DNA from: Hymenobacter aranciens
Lineage (GTDB): Bacteria; Bacteroidota; Bacteroidia; Cytophagales; Hymenobacteraceae
Reading direction: 5' to 3'
Assembly: GCF_030580865.1 (NCBI RefSeq)
Contig: NZ_JAUQSY010000001.1
Coordinates: 372,001-436,000, forward strand
DNA: 64,000 nt
Shown: piece by piece, positions 1-10,200 of the stretch
Layout of the letters: each line of letters begins with the position of its first letter
Position numbering within the stretch: the stretch's first letter is position 1
Program-made: the position numbers and the translations under genes
The notes under the pieces: model-generated
Database searches by the model: none
Told to the model about the DNA's origin: nothing
The model's input: the letters and a program-made list of their open reading frames with translations, nothing else

Positions 1-1
1 C

Positions 2-94
2 GACTTTGTGGGCCTCGGCGCCGACCTTACGCCCCGCGTCGAAAAAAACCTGACCTTTCGGGTGGGCCTGAGCTACCGCGTAGCCATGCCTTAG
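2..94 (+). CDS. C-terminal end of an outer-membrane beta-barrel-like protein (partial)
   Basis: Only the last 30 codons lie in the window; the 5' part is cut off by the window edge. The frame ends in TAG. The visible peptide reads ..DFVGLGADLTPRVEKNLTF.. and then RVGLSYRVAMP. Its alternating polar and hydrophobic residues, with an aromatic close to the C-terminus, resemble the last strands of a porin-like barrel. That reading is inference from about 30 residues, and the family cannot be named. No terminator hairpin is obvious directly after the stop. Confidence 0.5.
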   Translation, partial: DFVGLGADLTPRVEKNLTFRVGLSYRVAMP

Positions 95-440
95 GCTGCC
101 GTTGCCGCCTGCTTTTGCTGGAAAAGCCCCGCGGCCACCGGTAGCCCCGCTGCCGGCTGGCTCCGTCGTGCCCTGCCGCCAAGCCTAAAGCTCTGACTGC
201 CTAAAACTGACACCAAGCGCCACTTTGAGAAGAAGCCGGGCTTATACGCAGGTCTTAAATAAAAGTTAGGAAAAATGAAATAAATGTGAAGTTTTCGGCG
301 AATGACTTGCTTTTCTGTGAAATAATGCTCAACTAGCCCCAGTGTTACCACGCTGCGGTAGTCGAACCGGGCTTCTAGTATGACAATGGCAAGGCGGTAA
401 GCACGGCATTTCTCACTCTTTACCCTTTCACATTAGTACC
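95..440. other. Intergenic region, no gene seen
   Basis: The first 140 bases are GC-rich and the rest is clearly AT-richer, as expected for the upstream region of the secreted-protein gene at 441. I find no clean TAnnTTTG box, no strong hairpin and no convincing small ORF. The minus-strand open frame here has no ribosome-binding context or recognisable protein features. Confidence 0.4.
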
Positions 441-3400
441 ATGAGCGAAAACTTACTCAGGAGAAATACCATCCAAGGGCCTCCGGGCGGTGGTGTCTCT
501 CTCCCATCCACCGGGCTGGCGCGCACAAGCCGCTGGCTGGTAACCGCCGCTGTAGCCTTGCTCGGCATTGGGCAGGCCCAGGCGCAGGTACGGCTCTACA
601 CCTTCGGGCAATCCAGCGGCACCTACACGCCCATCACGGGCGGCACGGTGGCGGCCGTGAACGTGGTTGCCGCCGCCGACCCCTACCCGGGTCCGACGGA
701 CGACGTGGTGACGGCGGCGGCCACGATACCGTTTTCGTTTACCTTCAATGGGGTAGCCTACACGGCGGTCCGCATCAGCAGCAACGGCTTCCTGACTTTC
801 GGCACCACGGCCCCAACTACCACCAACTACCTGCCGATTTCCTCAACCGGCGGGTATGCCGGGGCCGCCTCGGCCCTGGGCAGCGACCTGGCTGGCAACC
901 ACGTAGCCGGCAACCTGGGCGAAATTCGCTACGAAACGGTAGGCAGCAGCCCTAACCGCACCTTCGTGGTGCAGTGGAGCAACTTTGCCCGAGTGGACCC
1001 CACTACCTTTTTGTACGCCAACGACATCATTAACTTTCAGGTTCGGCTGAATGAGACGAGCAACACGATTGACTTCGTGTATAATGCGGCTGCCGTGGCG
1101 GCCGGGCTCACCACCAACCCCCAGGTGGGCCTGCGCGGCTCCACCAATGCCGACTACAACAACCGCAACTCCACCACGTCGTGGGCCAGCACTGTCGCCG
1201 GCACTGCCAACACGGCCGGGGTGTTTCTAACGAGTACGGTAAAGCCGGCCAGCGGCCTGACCTTCACCTACACGCCACCGGTGCCATGTACGGCCCCGCC
1301 CACGGCCGGCACGGCCGTGGCCACGCTGCCCAACGGCTGCGGCACGGTGTCGTCCACGCTGTCGCTGACGGGTTCGGCCGGCGGCTCGGGCGTTACCTAC
1401 CAGTGGCAGCGCTCGACGACCGGCATCGGTGGACCCTATACCAATGCGCCGGGTACCAGCACCAACTTTACATATAGCGCCACGGGTATCACGACCGATA
1501 CCTACTACCAGGCGGTGGTAACTTGCTCGGGGCAGTCGGCTACGTCTACGCCGGCCCTGGTTAGCGTGTATGCCGCCACGCCCGCGCCCTATGCCACGCT
1601 GCCCTACACCGAAGGCTTCGAGAGCTGGACGGGCCGCTGCGGCAATCTGGAAGTGCCCGGCACCAACTGGCGGGCCACCCCCATCACGGGCAACAACTCG
1701 TGGCGGCGCAACGACCAGGGCTTCACCACGGCCGGCTGGTCGTATCTGGTGAATGACCCCGCCCCGTACCAGACGCCCGCCAGCCAGGGCAGCTATTCGG
1801 CCCGCTTCCACACCTTTGGCTCGAACTCGGGTACTCAGGGCAGCCTCAGCCTGTATGCCGACCTGAGTGCGGCCGGCACCAAAACGCTGACCTTTGACTA
1901 CATCAACCCCACCCGCGACAATACCGTGGAGCGCCTCGAAGTGCTGCTGAGCACCGATGGCGGAGCCACTTTCCCCACCACCCTGCTCACGCTCACCACG
2001 TCGTCGTCGTTTAGCGGGCAGTCGGTTACCTTCCCGGCCTCGTCGGCCACCAGCGTTATTCGCTTCCGGGCCACTTCCGACTTCGGCAGCGACGACATCG
2101 GCATCGACAACCTGCGGCTGGAAGTGACCCCCGCCTGTCCGGGCGTGGCCTTTGCGCCCACCACGGCCATCACCAGCAGCTCGGCTACCATCAACTTTGC
2201 AGCGGTGGGCAGTGCCACCAGCTACACGGTGAACTACAGCCCCGGCGGCACTTCCCAAACGGTGGGCAACGCCAACCCCGTCACCCTGACCGGCCTGGCG
2301 CCCTACACCACCTACACCGTCACCGTGACCACCACCTGCGGGGGCGGCCCGGGCGGCACCTCTACCACCAGCTTCCGCACGGCCATCGGCAACGATGACT
2401 GCGCCGGGGCCGTGGCCCTGACGCCCGGTGCCGCCGGCGACCCCTGCACCGGCAGCACCTACACCACCACCGGCGCCACTGCCTCGTCGCTCGTGACGTC
2501 GCCCTGCACCGGTGAGGCCGACGATGACGTGTGGTTTTCCTTCGTGGCCACCGGCGCGCGCCACTCCGTCACGGTTACGCCCACGTTCAACTTCGATGCC
2601 GCGCTGGAGCTGCGCTCGGGCGCCAGCTGCCCCGGCGCCAGCCTGCTGTGCCAGAATGCCAGCGCCAGCGGCGGCCCCACGGGCACTGAAACCATGGTGG
2701 CCACGGGCCTCACCACGGGCACCCGCTACTACGTGCGCGTGTACAATGCCCTGACGGGCGCGGGCAGCGCCGACTTCGACATCTGCGTGACCACGCCCGC
2801 TGACCTGCCCTGCGAGGAAGTGACCAACCTGACTACTACCAACATCACGGCCACCTCGGCCACGGTCACCTTCGACCCCTCGGGCGGCGCCCTCAACTAC
2901 TCGGTGACGGCCACGCCCACCACCGGCGCCGCCGTGAGCACCACGGCCGCCGGCAGCCCGGTGAGCCTGACCGGCCTCACGCCCGGCACCAGCTACACGG
3001 TGCGCGTCGAAACCACCTGCCTCAACGGCGGCGCCTCGACGGCAGCCGTCACTACCTTCGCAACGGTGGCCGCCGTGAGCAACGACAACTGCGCCACCGC
3101 CACCAGCCTGACGCCGGGCGCCGCGGGCGCCGCCTGCGCCTCGCCCACCCTGGGAACCACCGTGAACTCGACGGCCTCGGCCCCGGCCGCCTGCGCCGGC
3201 GACGCCGACGATGACGTGTGGTATTCCTTCGTGGCTACCAGCACCGGCCATACCATCACGGTGGTGGGCGCCACCGGCTTCGATGCCGTAGCAGAGCTGC
3301 GCTCGGGCTCCTGCGCCGCCGGCACCAGCGTCACCTGCCGCGACAATACCGGCGATGGCGGTACCGAAACCATTGTGGCTTCGGGCCTGACGGTGGGCAG

Positions 3401-6400
3401 CACTTACTATGTGCGGGTACACGACTACTTCACGGGCGTGTACGGTGGCTTCACCATCTGCGTGACCACGCCCGCCACGCCCCCGGCCGCCCCGGCCAAC
3501 GACAACTGCGCCACGGCTACCGTGCTGACCCCCGGCGCCGCGGGCGCCGCCTGCGGCACTCCCACCAACGGCACCACCGTGAACGCCACGCCGTCGGGCC
3601 AGGCCGCCTGCACGGGCACGGCCGATGACGACGTGTGGTATTCCTTCGTGGCCACGGCTACCAGCCACGTGGTAACGGTAGTGGGTGGCGCCGACTTTGA
3701 TGCCGTAGTGAACCTGCGCTCGGGCACCTGCGCCGCCAGCACCAGCGTGGTCTGCCGCGATAACACCGGCCTGGCCGGCACCGAAACCCTGACCGCCACC
3801 GGCCTGACGGTGGGCAGCACTTACTACGTGCGGGTGTATGACTACGACAGCGGCTTCAGCGACACCTTCACCATCTGCATCACCACGCCGGGCGCCGCCC
3901 CGGCCAACGACGAGTGCGCCGGCGCCGTCAGCCTGACGCCCGGCGCCGTGGGCGCGGCCTGCGCCACGCCCACCAGCGGCACCACGGTATCGGCTACGGC
4001 TTCGGGCCCGGCCGTGTGCTCGACGGGGGCTACGGCTGATGACGACGTGTGGTACTCCTTCGTGGCCACGGCCACCAGCCACGTGGTAACGGTAACCAGC
4101 ACCCTCGACATGGTGGTAGACCTGCGTACGGGCACCTGCGCCGCCAGCACCAATGTGGCTTGCCGCGATGAACTCTTCAGCGGAGCGGAAGTATTGACAG
4201 CTACTGGCCTGACCGTGGGCAATACCTACTTCGTGCGGGTGTATGACTACGACGCCGGCAACTACGGCGCCTTCACCATCTGCGTGACCACGCCGGGCGC
4301 CGCCCCGGCCAACGACAACTGCGCGGGGGCTGTCAGCCTCACGCCCGGCGCGGCCGGCGCGGGCTGCGTGGCCGCTACCAGCGGCACCACGGTATCGGCC
4401 ACGGCTTCGGGAGCGGCAACGGCCTGCGGCGGCACCCCCGATGACGACGTGTGGTACTCCTTCGTGGCCACGGCCACCAGCCACACCGTCACGGTGGCCG
4501 GCGGCACCGGCTTCGATGCCGTGGTGGACCTGCGCTCGGGCACCTGCGCCGCCAGCACCAACCTCGACTGCGCCGATAACACTTTCGGCGGGGACACTGA
4601 AAACCTGCTGGCCACTGGCCTGACGGTGGGCAGCACGTACTACGTGCGGGTGTACGATTGGTCTTCGGGCGCTAGCGGCACCTTCACCATCTGCGTAACC
4701 ACCCCCGGCACGCCGCCCGCCAACGACAACTGCAGCGGCGCCACTGCCCTGACGGTGCAAGCCGGCAGCTGCACCACGCCCACCAGCGGCACCAACGTGG
4801 ATGCTACCGACTCGGGTGTGGCCGACCCGGCTTGCTCCAGCTACCTCGGCGGCGACGTGTGGTATAGGTTCGTAGTGCCCGCCGGCGGGGCCGTAACGGT
4901 AGAAACCGGCCAGGGTAGCGGCACCAGCGTTTCCGATACCGGCCTGGCCCTCTACACCGGCACCTGTGCCAGCCTCACCGAAATTGCCTGCGACGACGAT
5001 GCCGGCACCGGCGCATTCTCGCTCATCACGGCCACGGGCCTCACGCCCGGCGCCACGGTGTACGCCCGCGTATTTGCGTACGACAATGCCGAAATTGGCA
5101 CCTTCACCATTTGCGTGAGCACGCCCGGCGACCTGATAGTGAGCACCGCGCAATCGGGCAGCGGCACCTACAACAACGTGACCGTGCAGAACGGTGGCGT
5201 GCTGAGCATGAACGGCAACCTGACCGTGACCGGCACCGTGACGGTGCAGAGCGGCGGCACCCTGAACACGAACTGCACCAACACCATCCTCGGCCCCGCC
5301 AACTTTGTGCTGGCAGCCGGCGGCACCCTGGAAGTGTGCAGCCCCATTGGGCTGGTAGCGGGCAGCACCACCGGCTTCCTGCGCACCACCGGCACCCGCA
5401 GCTTCTCCAACGACGCCAACTACGTGTACGACGGTACCCAGGCCCAGGTAACCGGCGCGGCCCTGCCCGCCCGCGTCCGCAACCTGACGGTAAACAACAT
5501 CTTCGGCCTGACCTTGTCGCAGGCCCTGAGCGTGGCTCAGGTGGCCCGCCTGCAAAGCGGCAGCCTCGCCACCGGTGGCAACACCTTTACCCTGCTATCG
5601 GATGCCAGCGGCACCGCCCTGGTCGATAACAGCGGCGGCGGCAGCGTCACCGGCGCCGGCACCATGCAGCGCGCCATTACGGGCGGCGTGAGCGGCCCGG
5701 CGTATCGCCACTTCTCGGCCCCGGTGAGCAACACCACCGTGAACGACCTGAACACGACCGGCTTCGCCCCCGTGGTGAACCCGAACTACAACTCGGCCGC
5801 CGAGCCCAACAACGTGACGCCGTTTCCCACCGTGTTTGGCTACGACGAAAGCCGCATTGCCACGGTCACCTCGACCTACGGGGCCTTCGACAAGGGCTGG
5901 TTCTCGCCCGCCAACCTGGCAACGGCCATGACGCCCACCCGCGGCTACACCGTGAACGCGCCCGTCACCGCCACGCCCATCGACTTCGTGGGTACCTTCA
6001 ACAACGCGGCCCAGGCCTCGGGCGCCCTTTCGCGCGGCACCGACCCGCAGGCTGGCTACCACCTGCTCGGTAACCCCTACCCGTCGCCCATCGACTGGAA
6101 CACCGTCGGCGCCGCCCAGCGCCCCGGCGTGGATGCCACCATGTACGTGTACCAGAGCACGGGCCAGTACACCGGCAACTTCCGCACCTACACCAACGGC
6201 GTGGGCAGCGGCTCGCCGCTGATTGATGCCGGCTCGGGCTACTTTGTGCACGTGAGCGCCGCCGGCACCCCTGGCGCCGTGAACCTGACCAACGCCAACC
6301 GCATCACCACCTGGGGCCCGCAGCCGGCCTTCGGCCGTGGCACTGCCGACACCCGTCCGCAGCTGCAGCTGCAGGTAGCCGGCACCACCGGCCTCGCCGA

Positions 6401-7055
6401 CCTGGCCTACGTCTACTTCGAGAACGGCGCCACGGCCGACGTGGATGCCGAGTACGACGGCGTGAAGCTGCCCAACACCACGGGCTTCAACCTGGCCTCG
6501 CTGGCTGGCGGCGAAGCGCTGGCCATCAACGGCCTGCCCAGCCTGGCCGGCACCCGCGAAACCGTGGTGCCGCTCACGCTGGCCACGCCGGCGGCCGGCA
6601 CCTACACCTTCACGGTGGCGGGCCTGACCAACTTCGGCACCACCACGGTGTACCTGCGCGACAACCTCACCGGCGCGCAGCAGCAGCTGACGGCCGGCGG
6701 CACCTACCGCTTCGCGCTGAGCACGGCCATGGCGGCGCAGCGGCGCTTCGCGCTGGCCTTCCGCCCGGCCGGCGCGCTGGCTACGGCCCCGGCTTTCGAG
6801 GCCGGGCTGGTGAGCGTGTATCCGAACCCGGCGCACGGCAAGTTCACGGTGCAGCTGCCGCCGGTGGCGGGCCAGCGCGAGGTGAAAGCCTCCCTGCTGA
6901 ACGTGCTGGGCCAGACCGTGACCACCCGCACCATCGCCCTGACGGCGGCCGGCGCCTCGGCCGAGTTCGAGACGGCGGCCCTGGCCAAGGGCGTGTACAT
7001 GCTGCGCCTCACGGCCGGCGCGCACACCGTCACGCAGCGCGTGGTGGTGGAATAA
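441..7055 (+). CDS. Large secreted multidomain protein with six PPC-like repeats and a T9SS type A sorting domain
   Basis: 2204 aa. The ATG at 441 opens a long n-region and a hydrophobic core ending in AQAQ at about residue 49, a Sec signal peptide. In order: a beta-sandwich (about 50-285); an Ig-like segment; a MAM/cleaved-adhesin-like domain from YTEGFESW (about 395-560); FN3; then six PPC-like repeats. The repeats open with ND[NDE]C, continue with DDDVWYSFVAT and end with an ICVTTP-type strand. They start near bases 2388, 3078, 3498, 3906, 4311 and 4722; the later ones recur every 135-140 codons. Next come a beta-strip (about 1564-1680), a tail containing YHLLGNPYPSPIDW, and a C-terminal sorting domain from VSVYPNPAHGKF (about 2124-2204). 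Expected to be exported by Sec and then T9SS and anchored or released at the cell surface. No catalytic domain was recognised; an adhesin or matrix role is inference. Confidence 0.85.
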   Translation: MSENLLRRNTIQGPPGGGVSLPSTGLARTSRWLVTAAVALLGIGQAQAQVRLYTFGQSSGTYTPITGGTVAAVNVVAAADPYPGPTDDVVTAAATIPFSFTFNGVAYTAVRISSNGFLTFGTTAPTTTNYLPISSTGGYAGAASALGSDLAGNHVAGNLGEIRYETVGSSPNRTFVVQWSNFARVDPTTFLYANDIINFQVRLNETSNTIDFVYNAAAVAAGLTTNPQVGLRGSTNADYNNRNSTTSWASTVAGTANTAGVFLTSTVKPASGLTFTYTPPVPCTAPPTAGTAVATLPNGCGTVSSTLSLTGSAGGSGVTYQWQRSTTGIGGPYTNAPGTSTNFTYSATGITTDTYYQAVVTCSGQSATSTPALVSVYAATPAPYATLPYTEGFESWTGRCGNLEVPGTNWRATPITGNNSWRRNDQGFTTAGWSYLVNDPAPYQTPASQGSYSARFHTFGSNSGTQGSLSLYADLSAAGTKTLTFDYINPTRDNTVERLEVLLSTDGGATFPTTLLTLTTSSSFSGQSVTFPASSATSVIRFRATSDFGSDDIGIDNLRLEVTPACPGVAFAPTTAITSSSATINFAAVGSATSYTVNYSPGGTSQTVGNANPVTLTGLAPYTTYTVTVTTTCGGGPGGTSTTSFRTAIGNDDCAGAVALTPGAAGDPCTGSTYTTTGATASSLVTSPCTGEADDDVWFSFVATGARHSVTVTPTFNFDAALELRSGASCPGASLLCQNASASGGPTGTETMVATGLTTGTRYYVRVYNALTGAGSADFDICVTTPADLPCEEVTNLTTTNITATSATVTFDPSGGALNYSVTATPTTGAAVSTTAAGSPVSLTGLTPGTSYTVRVETTCLNGGASTAAVTTFATVAAVSNDNCATATSLTPGAAGAACASPTLGTTVNSTASAPAACAGDADDDVWYSFVATSTGHTITVVGATGFDAVAELRSGSCAAGTSVTCRDNTGDGGTETIVASGLTVGSTYYVRVHDYFTGVYGGFTICVTTPATPPAAPANDNCATATVLTPGAAGAACGTPTNGTTVNATPSGQAACTGTADDDVWYSFVATATSHVVTVVGGADFDAVVNLRSGTCAASTSVVCRDNTGLAGTETLTATGLTVGSTYYVRVYDYDSGFSDTFTICITTPGAAPANDECAGAVSLTPGAVGAACATPTSGTTVSATASGPAVCSTGATADDDVWYSFVATATSHVVTVTSTLDMVVDLRTGTCAASTNVACRDELFSGAEVLTATGLTVGNTYFVRVYDYDAGNYGAFTICVTTPGAAPANDNCAGAVSLTPGAAGAGCVAATSGTTVSATASGAATACGGTPDDDVWYSFVATATSHTVTVAGGTGFDAVVDLRSGTCAASTNLDCADNTFGGDTENLLATGLTVGSTYYVRVYDWSSGASGTFTICVTTPGTPPANDNCSGATALTVQAGSCTTPTSGTNVDATDSGVADPACSSYLGGDVWYRFVVPAGGAVTVETGQGSGTSVSDTGLALYTGTCASLTEIACDDDAGTGAFSLITATGLTPGATVYARVFAYDNAEIGTFTICVSTPGDLIVSTAQSGSGTYNNVTVQNGGVLSMNGNLTVTGTVTVQSGGTLNTNCTNTILGPANFVLAAGGTLEVCSPIGLVAGSTTGFLRTTGTRSFSNDANYVYDGTQAQVTGAALPARVRNLTVNNIFGLTLSQALSVAQVARLQSGSLATGGNTFTLLSDASGTALVDNSGGGSVTGAGTMQRAITGGVSGPAYRHFSAPVSNTTVNDLNTTGFAPVVNPNYNSAAEPNNVTPFPTVFGYDESRIATVTSTYGAFDKGWFSPANLATAMTPTRGYTVNAPVTATPIDFVGTFNNAAQASGALSRGTDPQAGYHLLGNPYPSPIDWNTVGAAQRPGVDATMYVYQSTGQYTGNFRTYTNGVGSGSPLIDAGSGYFVHVSAAGTPGAVNLTNANRITTWGPQPAFGRGTADTRPQLQLQVAGTTGLADLAYVYFENGATADVDAEYDGVKLPNTTGFNLASLAGGEALAINGLPSLAGTRETVVPLTLATPAAGTYTFTVAGLTNFGTTTVYLRDNLTGAQQQLTAGGTYRFALSTAMAAQRRFALAFRPAGALATAPAFEAGLVSVYPNPAHGKFTVQLPPVAGQREVKASLLNVLGQTVTTRTIALTAAGASAEFETAALAKGVYMLRLTAGAHTVTQRVVVE

Positions 7056-7078
7056 GCCTTCAGGTTTAGGTTTGTGAA

Positions 7079-7114
7079 GAGGCCCGGTGCAGTCGCACCG
7101 GGCCTCTTTTTGTT
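7079..7114 (+). terminator. Intrinsic terminator after the 441-7055 gene
   Basis: A 12-bp stem, GAGGCCCGGTGC pairing with GCACCGGGCCTC around a 4-base AGTC loop, is followed by TTTTTG. It lies 24 bases past the TAA stop. An ATG at 7074 sits just before this hairpin and is not used as a start. Confidence 0.9.
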
Positions 7115-7169
7115 TGGCGCAGGCCGAACGACGCTCATTGCCGTCGCCAATAACCTCGCAGGGAACCAA

Positions 7170-7177
7170 TACTTTTG
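7170..7177 (+). promoter_or_regulatory. Bacteroidota-type -7 box (TACTTTTG)
   Basis: Exact match to TAnnTTTG, 43 bases before the chosen ATG at 7221 and just after the upstream terminator. No TTG or TTTG -33 element is seen at the usual distance, so only the -7 element is claimed. Confidence 0.6.
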
Positions 7178-7220
7178 TAAACTGCCTTTGAGGCTACCCA
7201 TCCCGCCTTCCCTTTGCCTG

Positions 7221-10200
7221 ATGATGACACCCCTTACTTCCTGGCTCAACCATAAGCTCGCCTTACTGACAGTGCTGTTGCTGGCCGCCGGCCCCGCGCT
7301 GGCCCAGGCGCCGCCCGCCGCCCGCCCCGCCCCCTCGCGGGCCGCCGCCGAGCTAGCCGAAGACGGCACCCCGTTCCTCATTCGGTTGCCGGCCGCCAGC
7401 CAGCCGCCGGCGGGCGAGCGGCAGCGCGTGCTGCGGGAGCAGCTGGCGCTGGGCGCGGGCGAGGAGCTGCGCCTGCTGCGCCACGAAACCGACCCGCTGG
7501 GCTTCTCGCACGAGCGGTTTCAGCAATACTATAAGGGGGTGAAGGTGGAGCACGGGCAATTCAGCACGCACGAGCGCAACGGGCGCATTGAGCTGCTGAG
7601 CGGAGAGCTGAAGCGCCCGGCCGCGGGCCTGCGCGTGCGGCCGGCGCTGAGCGAGGCGGTGGCCCTGCAGCGGGCGCTGGCCATCGTGGGCGCCCGCCGC
7701 TACAAGTGGCAGGATGCCGCCGAGGAAGCCGGCCTGCGCGCCCGCACCGGCAACCCCCGCGCCAGCTACCAGCCCAAGGGCGAGTTGGTGCTGGTGGGCG
7801 ACTTCCGCCAGCCGGCCGCCGGCCGCGCCCTGCGCCTGGCCTGGAAGTTCGACGTGTACGCCCAGGCGCCCATTAGCCGCGACCTGCTGTACGTGGACGC
7901 CGCCAGCGGCGAGCTGCTGCTGCGCGATGCCATCATCAAGCACCTCGATGCGCCGGGCACGCTGGCTACGAAGTACCTGGGCACCCGCACCAGCACTACG
8001 GAGGCCTTTGCCGGCGGCTACCGGCTGCGCGAAACCACGCGCGGCAAGGGCGTGACCACCCTCAACGCCAAGCGCAGCACCAACCTGGCGGCGGCCGTGG
8101 ATTTTGTGGACCAGGACAACAACTGGACGGCCGCTGAATACGACAACGCGGCCATGGACAACGTGGCCTTCGACGCGCACATCGGGGCGCAGGCCACGCA
8201 GGACTACTGGGTGACGCAGCACGGCCGCGACTCGTATGACGACAAGGGGACGGTGCTGTTGAGCTACGTGCACTACGACGCCAACCTGGCCAACGCCATG
8301 TGGGACGGCGCCGAGATGCTCTACGGCGACGGCGGCGGCATCTTCCGGCCGCTGACGGCCGTCGACATCTGCGGGCACGAGATTGGGCACGCCGTGTGCG
8401 GCGCCACGGCCGGGCTGATTTACAGCAACGAGTCGGGCGCGCTGAACGAGGGCTTCTCCGACATCTGGGGGGCCTGCGTGGAGCACCACCTCGACCCCAC
8501 GAAGCAGACCTGGAAAATTGGCGAGGACATCAGCTTTGGCGGCGGGGCCTTGCGCACCATGAGCAACCCCAACGCCGAAAGCAACCCCGATACCTACCTC
8601 GGCACGCACTGGTACACCGGCCCCGGCGACAACGGCGGGGTGCACCACAACTCGGGCGTGCTCAACTTCTGGTTTTACCTGCTGAGCCAGGGCGGCAGCG
8701 GCAGCAACGACTTTGGCACCGCCTACGCCGTGCCGGGCATCGGCATTACGAAGGCGGCGCATGTGGCTTACCGCGCCGAGCGGCTGTACCTCGGGCCCTC
8801 GTCGAACTACGCGGCGGCGAGCAAGGCCACGCTGCAGGCGGCGCTCGATTTGTTCGGCTTCGGCTCGGGGGAGGTGGCGGCGGTGGCGCAGGCCTGGCGG
8901 GCGGTGGGCCTGGGGCAAGCGGCGCCCACCATCGGCGGGCTGGCGCCGGGTAGCGGGGCGGTGGGCACGGTGGTGCTCATCACGGGTACCAACCTGAGCA
9001 GCGCCACCCAGGTGACCTTTAATGGCGTGCCGGCGGCGGCGGGCACGTTGGTGTCGGCCACGCAGCTGAGCGTGGTGGTGCAGGCCGGCGCCACCACTGG
9101 GCCGGTGACCGTGACTACGCCTGGCGGCGCGGCCAGCAGCCCCGGCGTGTTCACGGTGACGGGCACCGGGCCGGCGCCCACCATCAGCAGCTACGCCCCG
9201 GCGGCGGGGCAGCGCACCGGGGCCACGGTGGTCATCACGGGCACCAACCTGGCGGCCACCAGCGCCGTGACCATCGGCGGGGTGGGGGCCAGCTTCGTCA
9301 TCAACAGCCCTACCCAGCTCACCCTGACCGTGCCGGCCACGGCCCCCGGCGGGCCCTTGCGCGTGCTCACGCCGGGCGGCGCGGCGGCGGCGCCGTTTGC
9401 GGTGCTGCCGTACCTGAGCGGCTTCGCCCCGGCCAGCGGGGCCGTGGGTGCGGTGGTGACCTTGGCGGGCACCAGCCTGGCGAACGTGCTAAGCGTGAAG
9501 TTTGGCGCGCAGTACGCTACGTTTACCAACAACACGGCCACCAGCCTGACGGCCACGGTGCCGGTGGGCGCCGTGACGGCGCCCATCACGGTGCGGACGG
9601 CCGTGGCGACGGCTACCAGCCTGACGGATTTCGTGGTGAACCCCTCGCTCACCATCAGCAGCTTTGCGCCGGCGGGCGGAGCGGTGGGCGCCCGCGTGAC
9701 GGTGCGCGGCGCGGGCTTCACGGGGGCCACGGCATTCACGTTCAACGGCGTGGCGGCGGCCTTTACGGTGGCCAGCGACACCGAAATCTGGGCTACGGTG
9801 CCGGCCGGGGCCAGCACCGGGCGCCTGCGCGTGACGGCCCCGCTGGGCCCGGGCACCAGCGGCAGCGACTTCGTGGTGTTTGTGCCGGGCGCGCCGCTCA
9901 TCAGCAGCTTTGTGCCGGCCTACGGCACCGTGGGGCGCGTGGTGACGCTGACGGGCAGCAACTTCACGGGTAGCACCGAGGTGCGCTTCAATGGCGTGCC
10001 GGCGGTTTCCTTTAGCGTGGCCTCGGGCAGCAGCCTCACGGCCACGGTGCCGGCGGGCGCCAGCACCGGGCCCATCAGCGTGCGCAACGCGGCGGGCACG
10101 GGGCAGAGCCTGACCGACTTCCGGGTGGTGCCGGTGCCGCCCAACGACCTGTGCACGGCCCCCAACCTGCCGGTGCTGGCCTGCGGCGTACCCCTCGACG

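Noticed and set aside
91..351. 86-codon minus-strand frame after the partial barrel gene.
   Set aside because: It overlaps the upstream stop, has no recognisable protein features and crosses a composition boundary.
1227..5555. A 1442-codon open frame on the minus strand opposite the 441-7055 gene, and similar long antisense frames at 16215-21782 (-), 5595-7169 (-), 10920-12683 (-) and 55433-59866 (+).
   Set aside because: The translations are low-complexity G/A/R/H/V-rich text with no signal peptides, domains or motifs. They mirror repeats in genuine T9SS genes, and high GC with repeated codons leaves antisense frames open by chance.
7074..7220. Upstream start for the M4 protease (ATG 7074).
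   Set aside because: The extra 49 residues would translate the previous gene's terminator and the -7 box. The later ATG gives a normal signal peptide.
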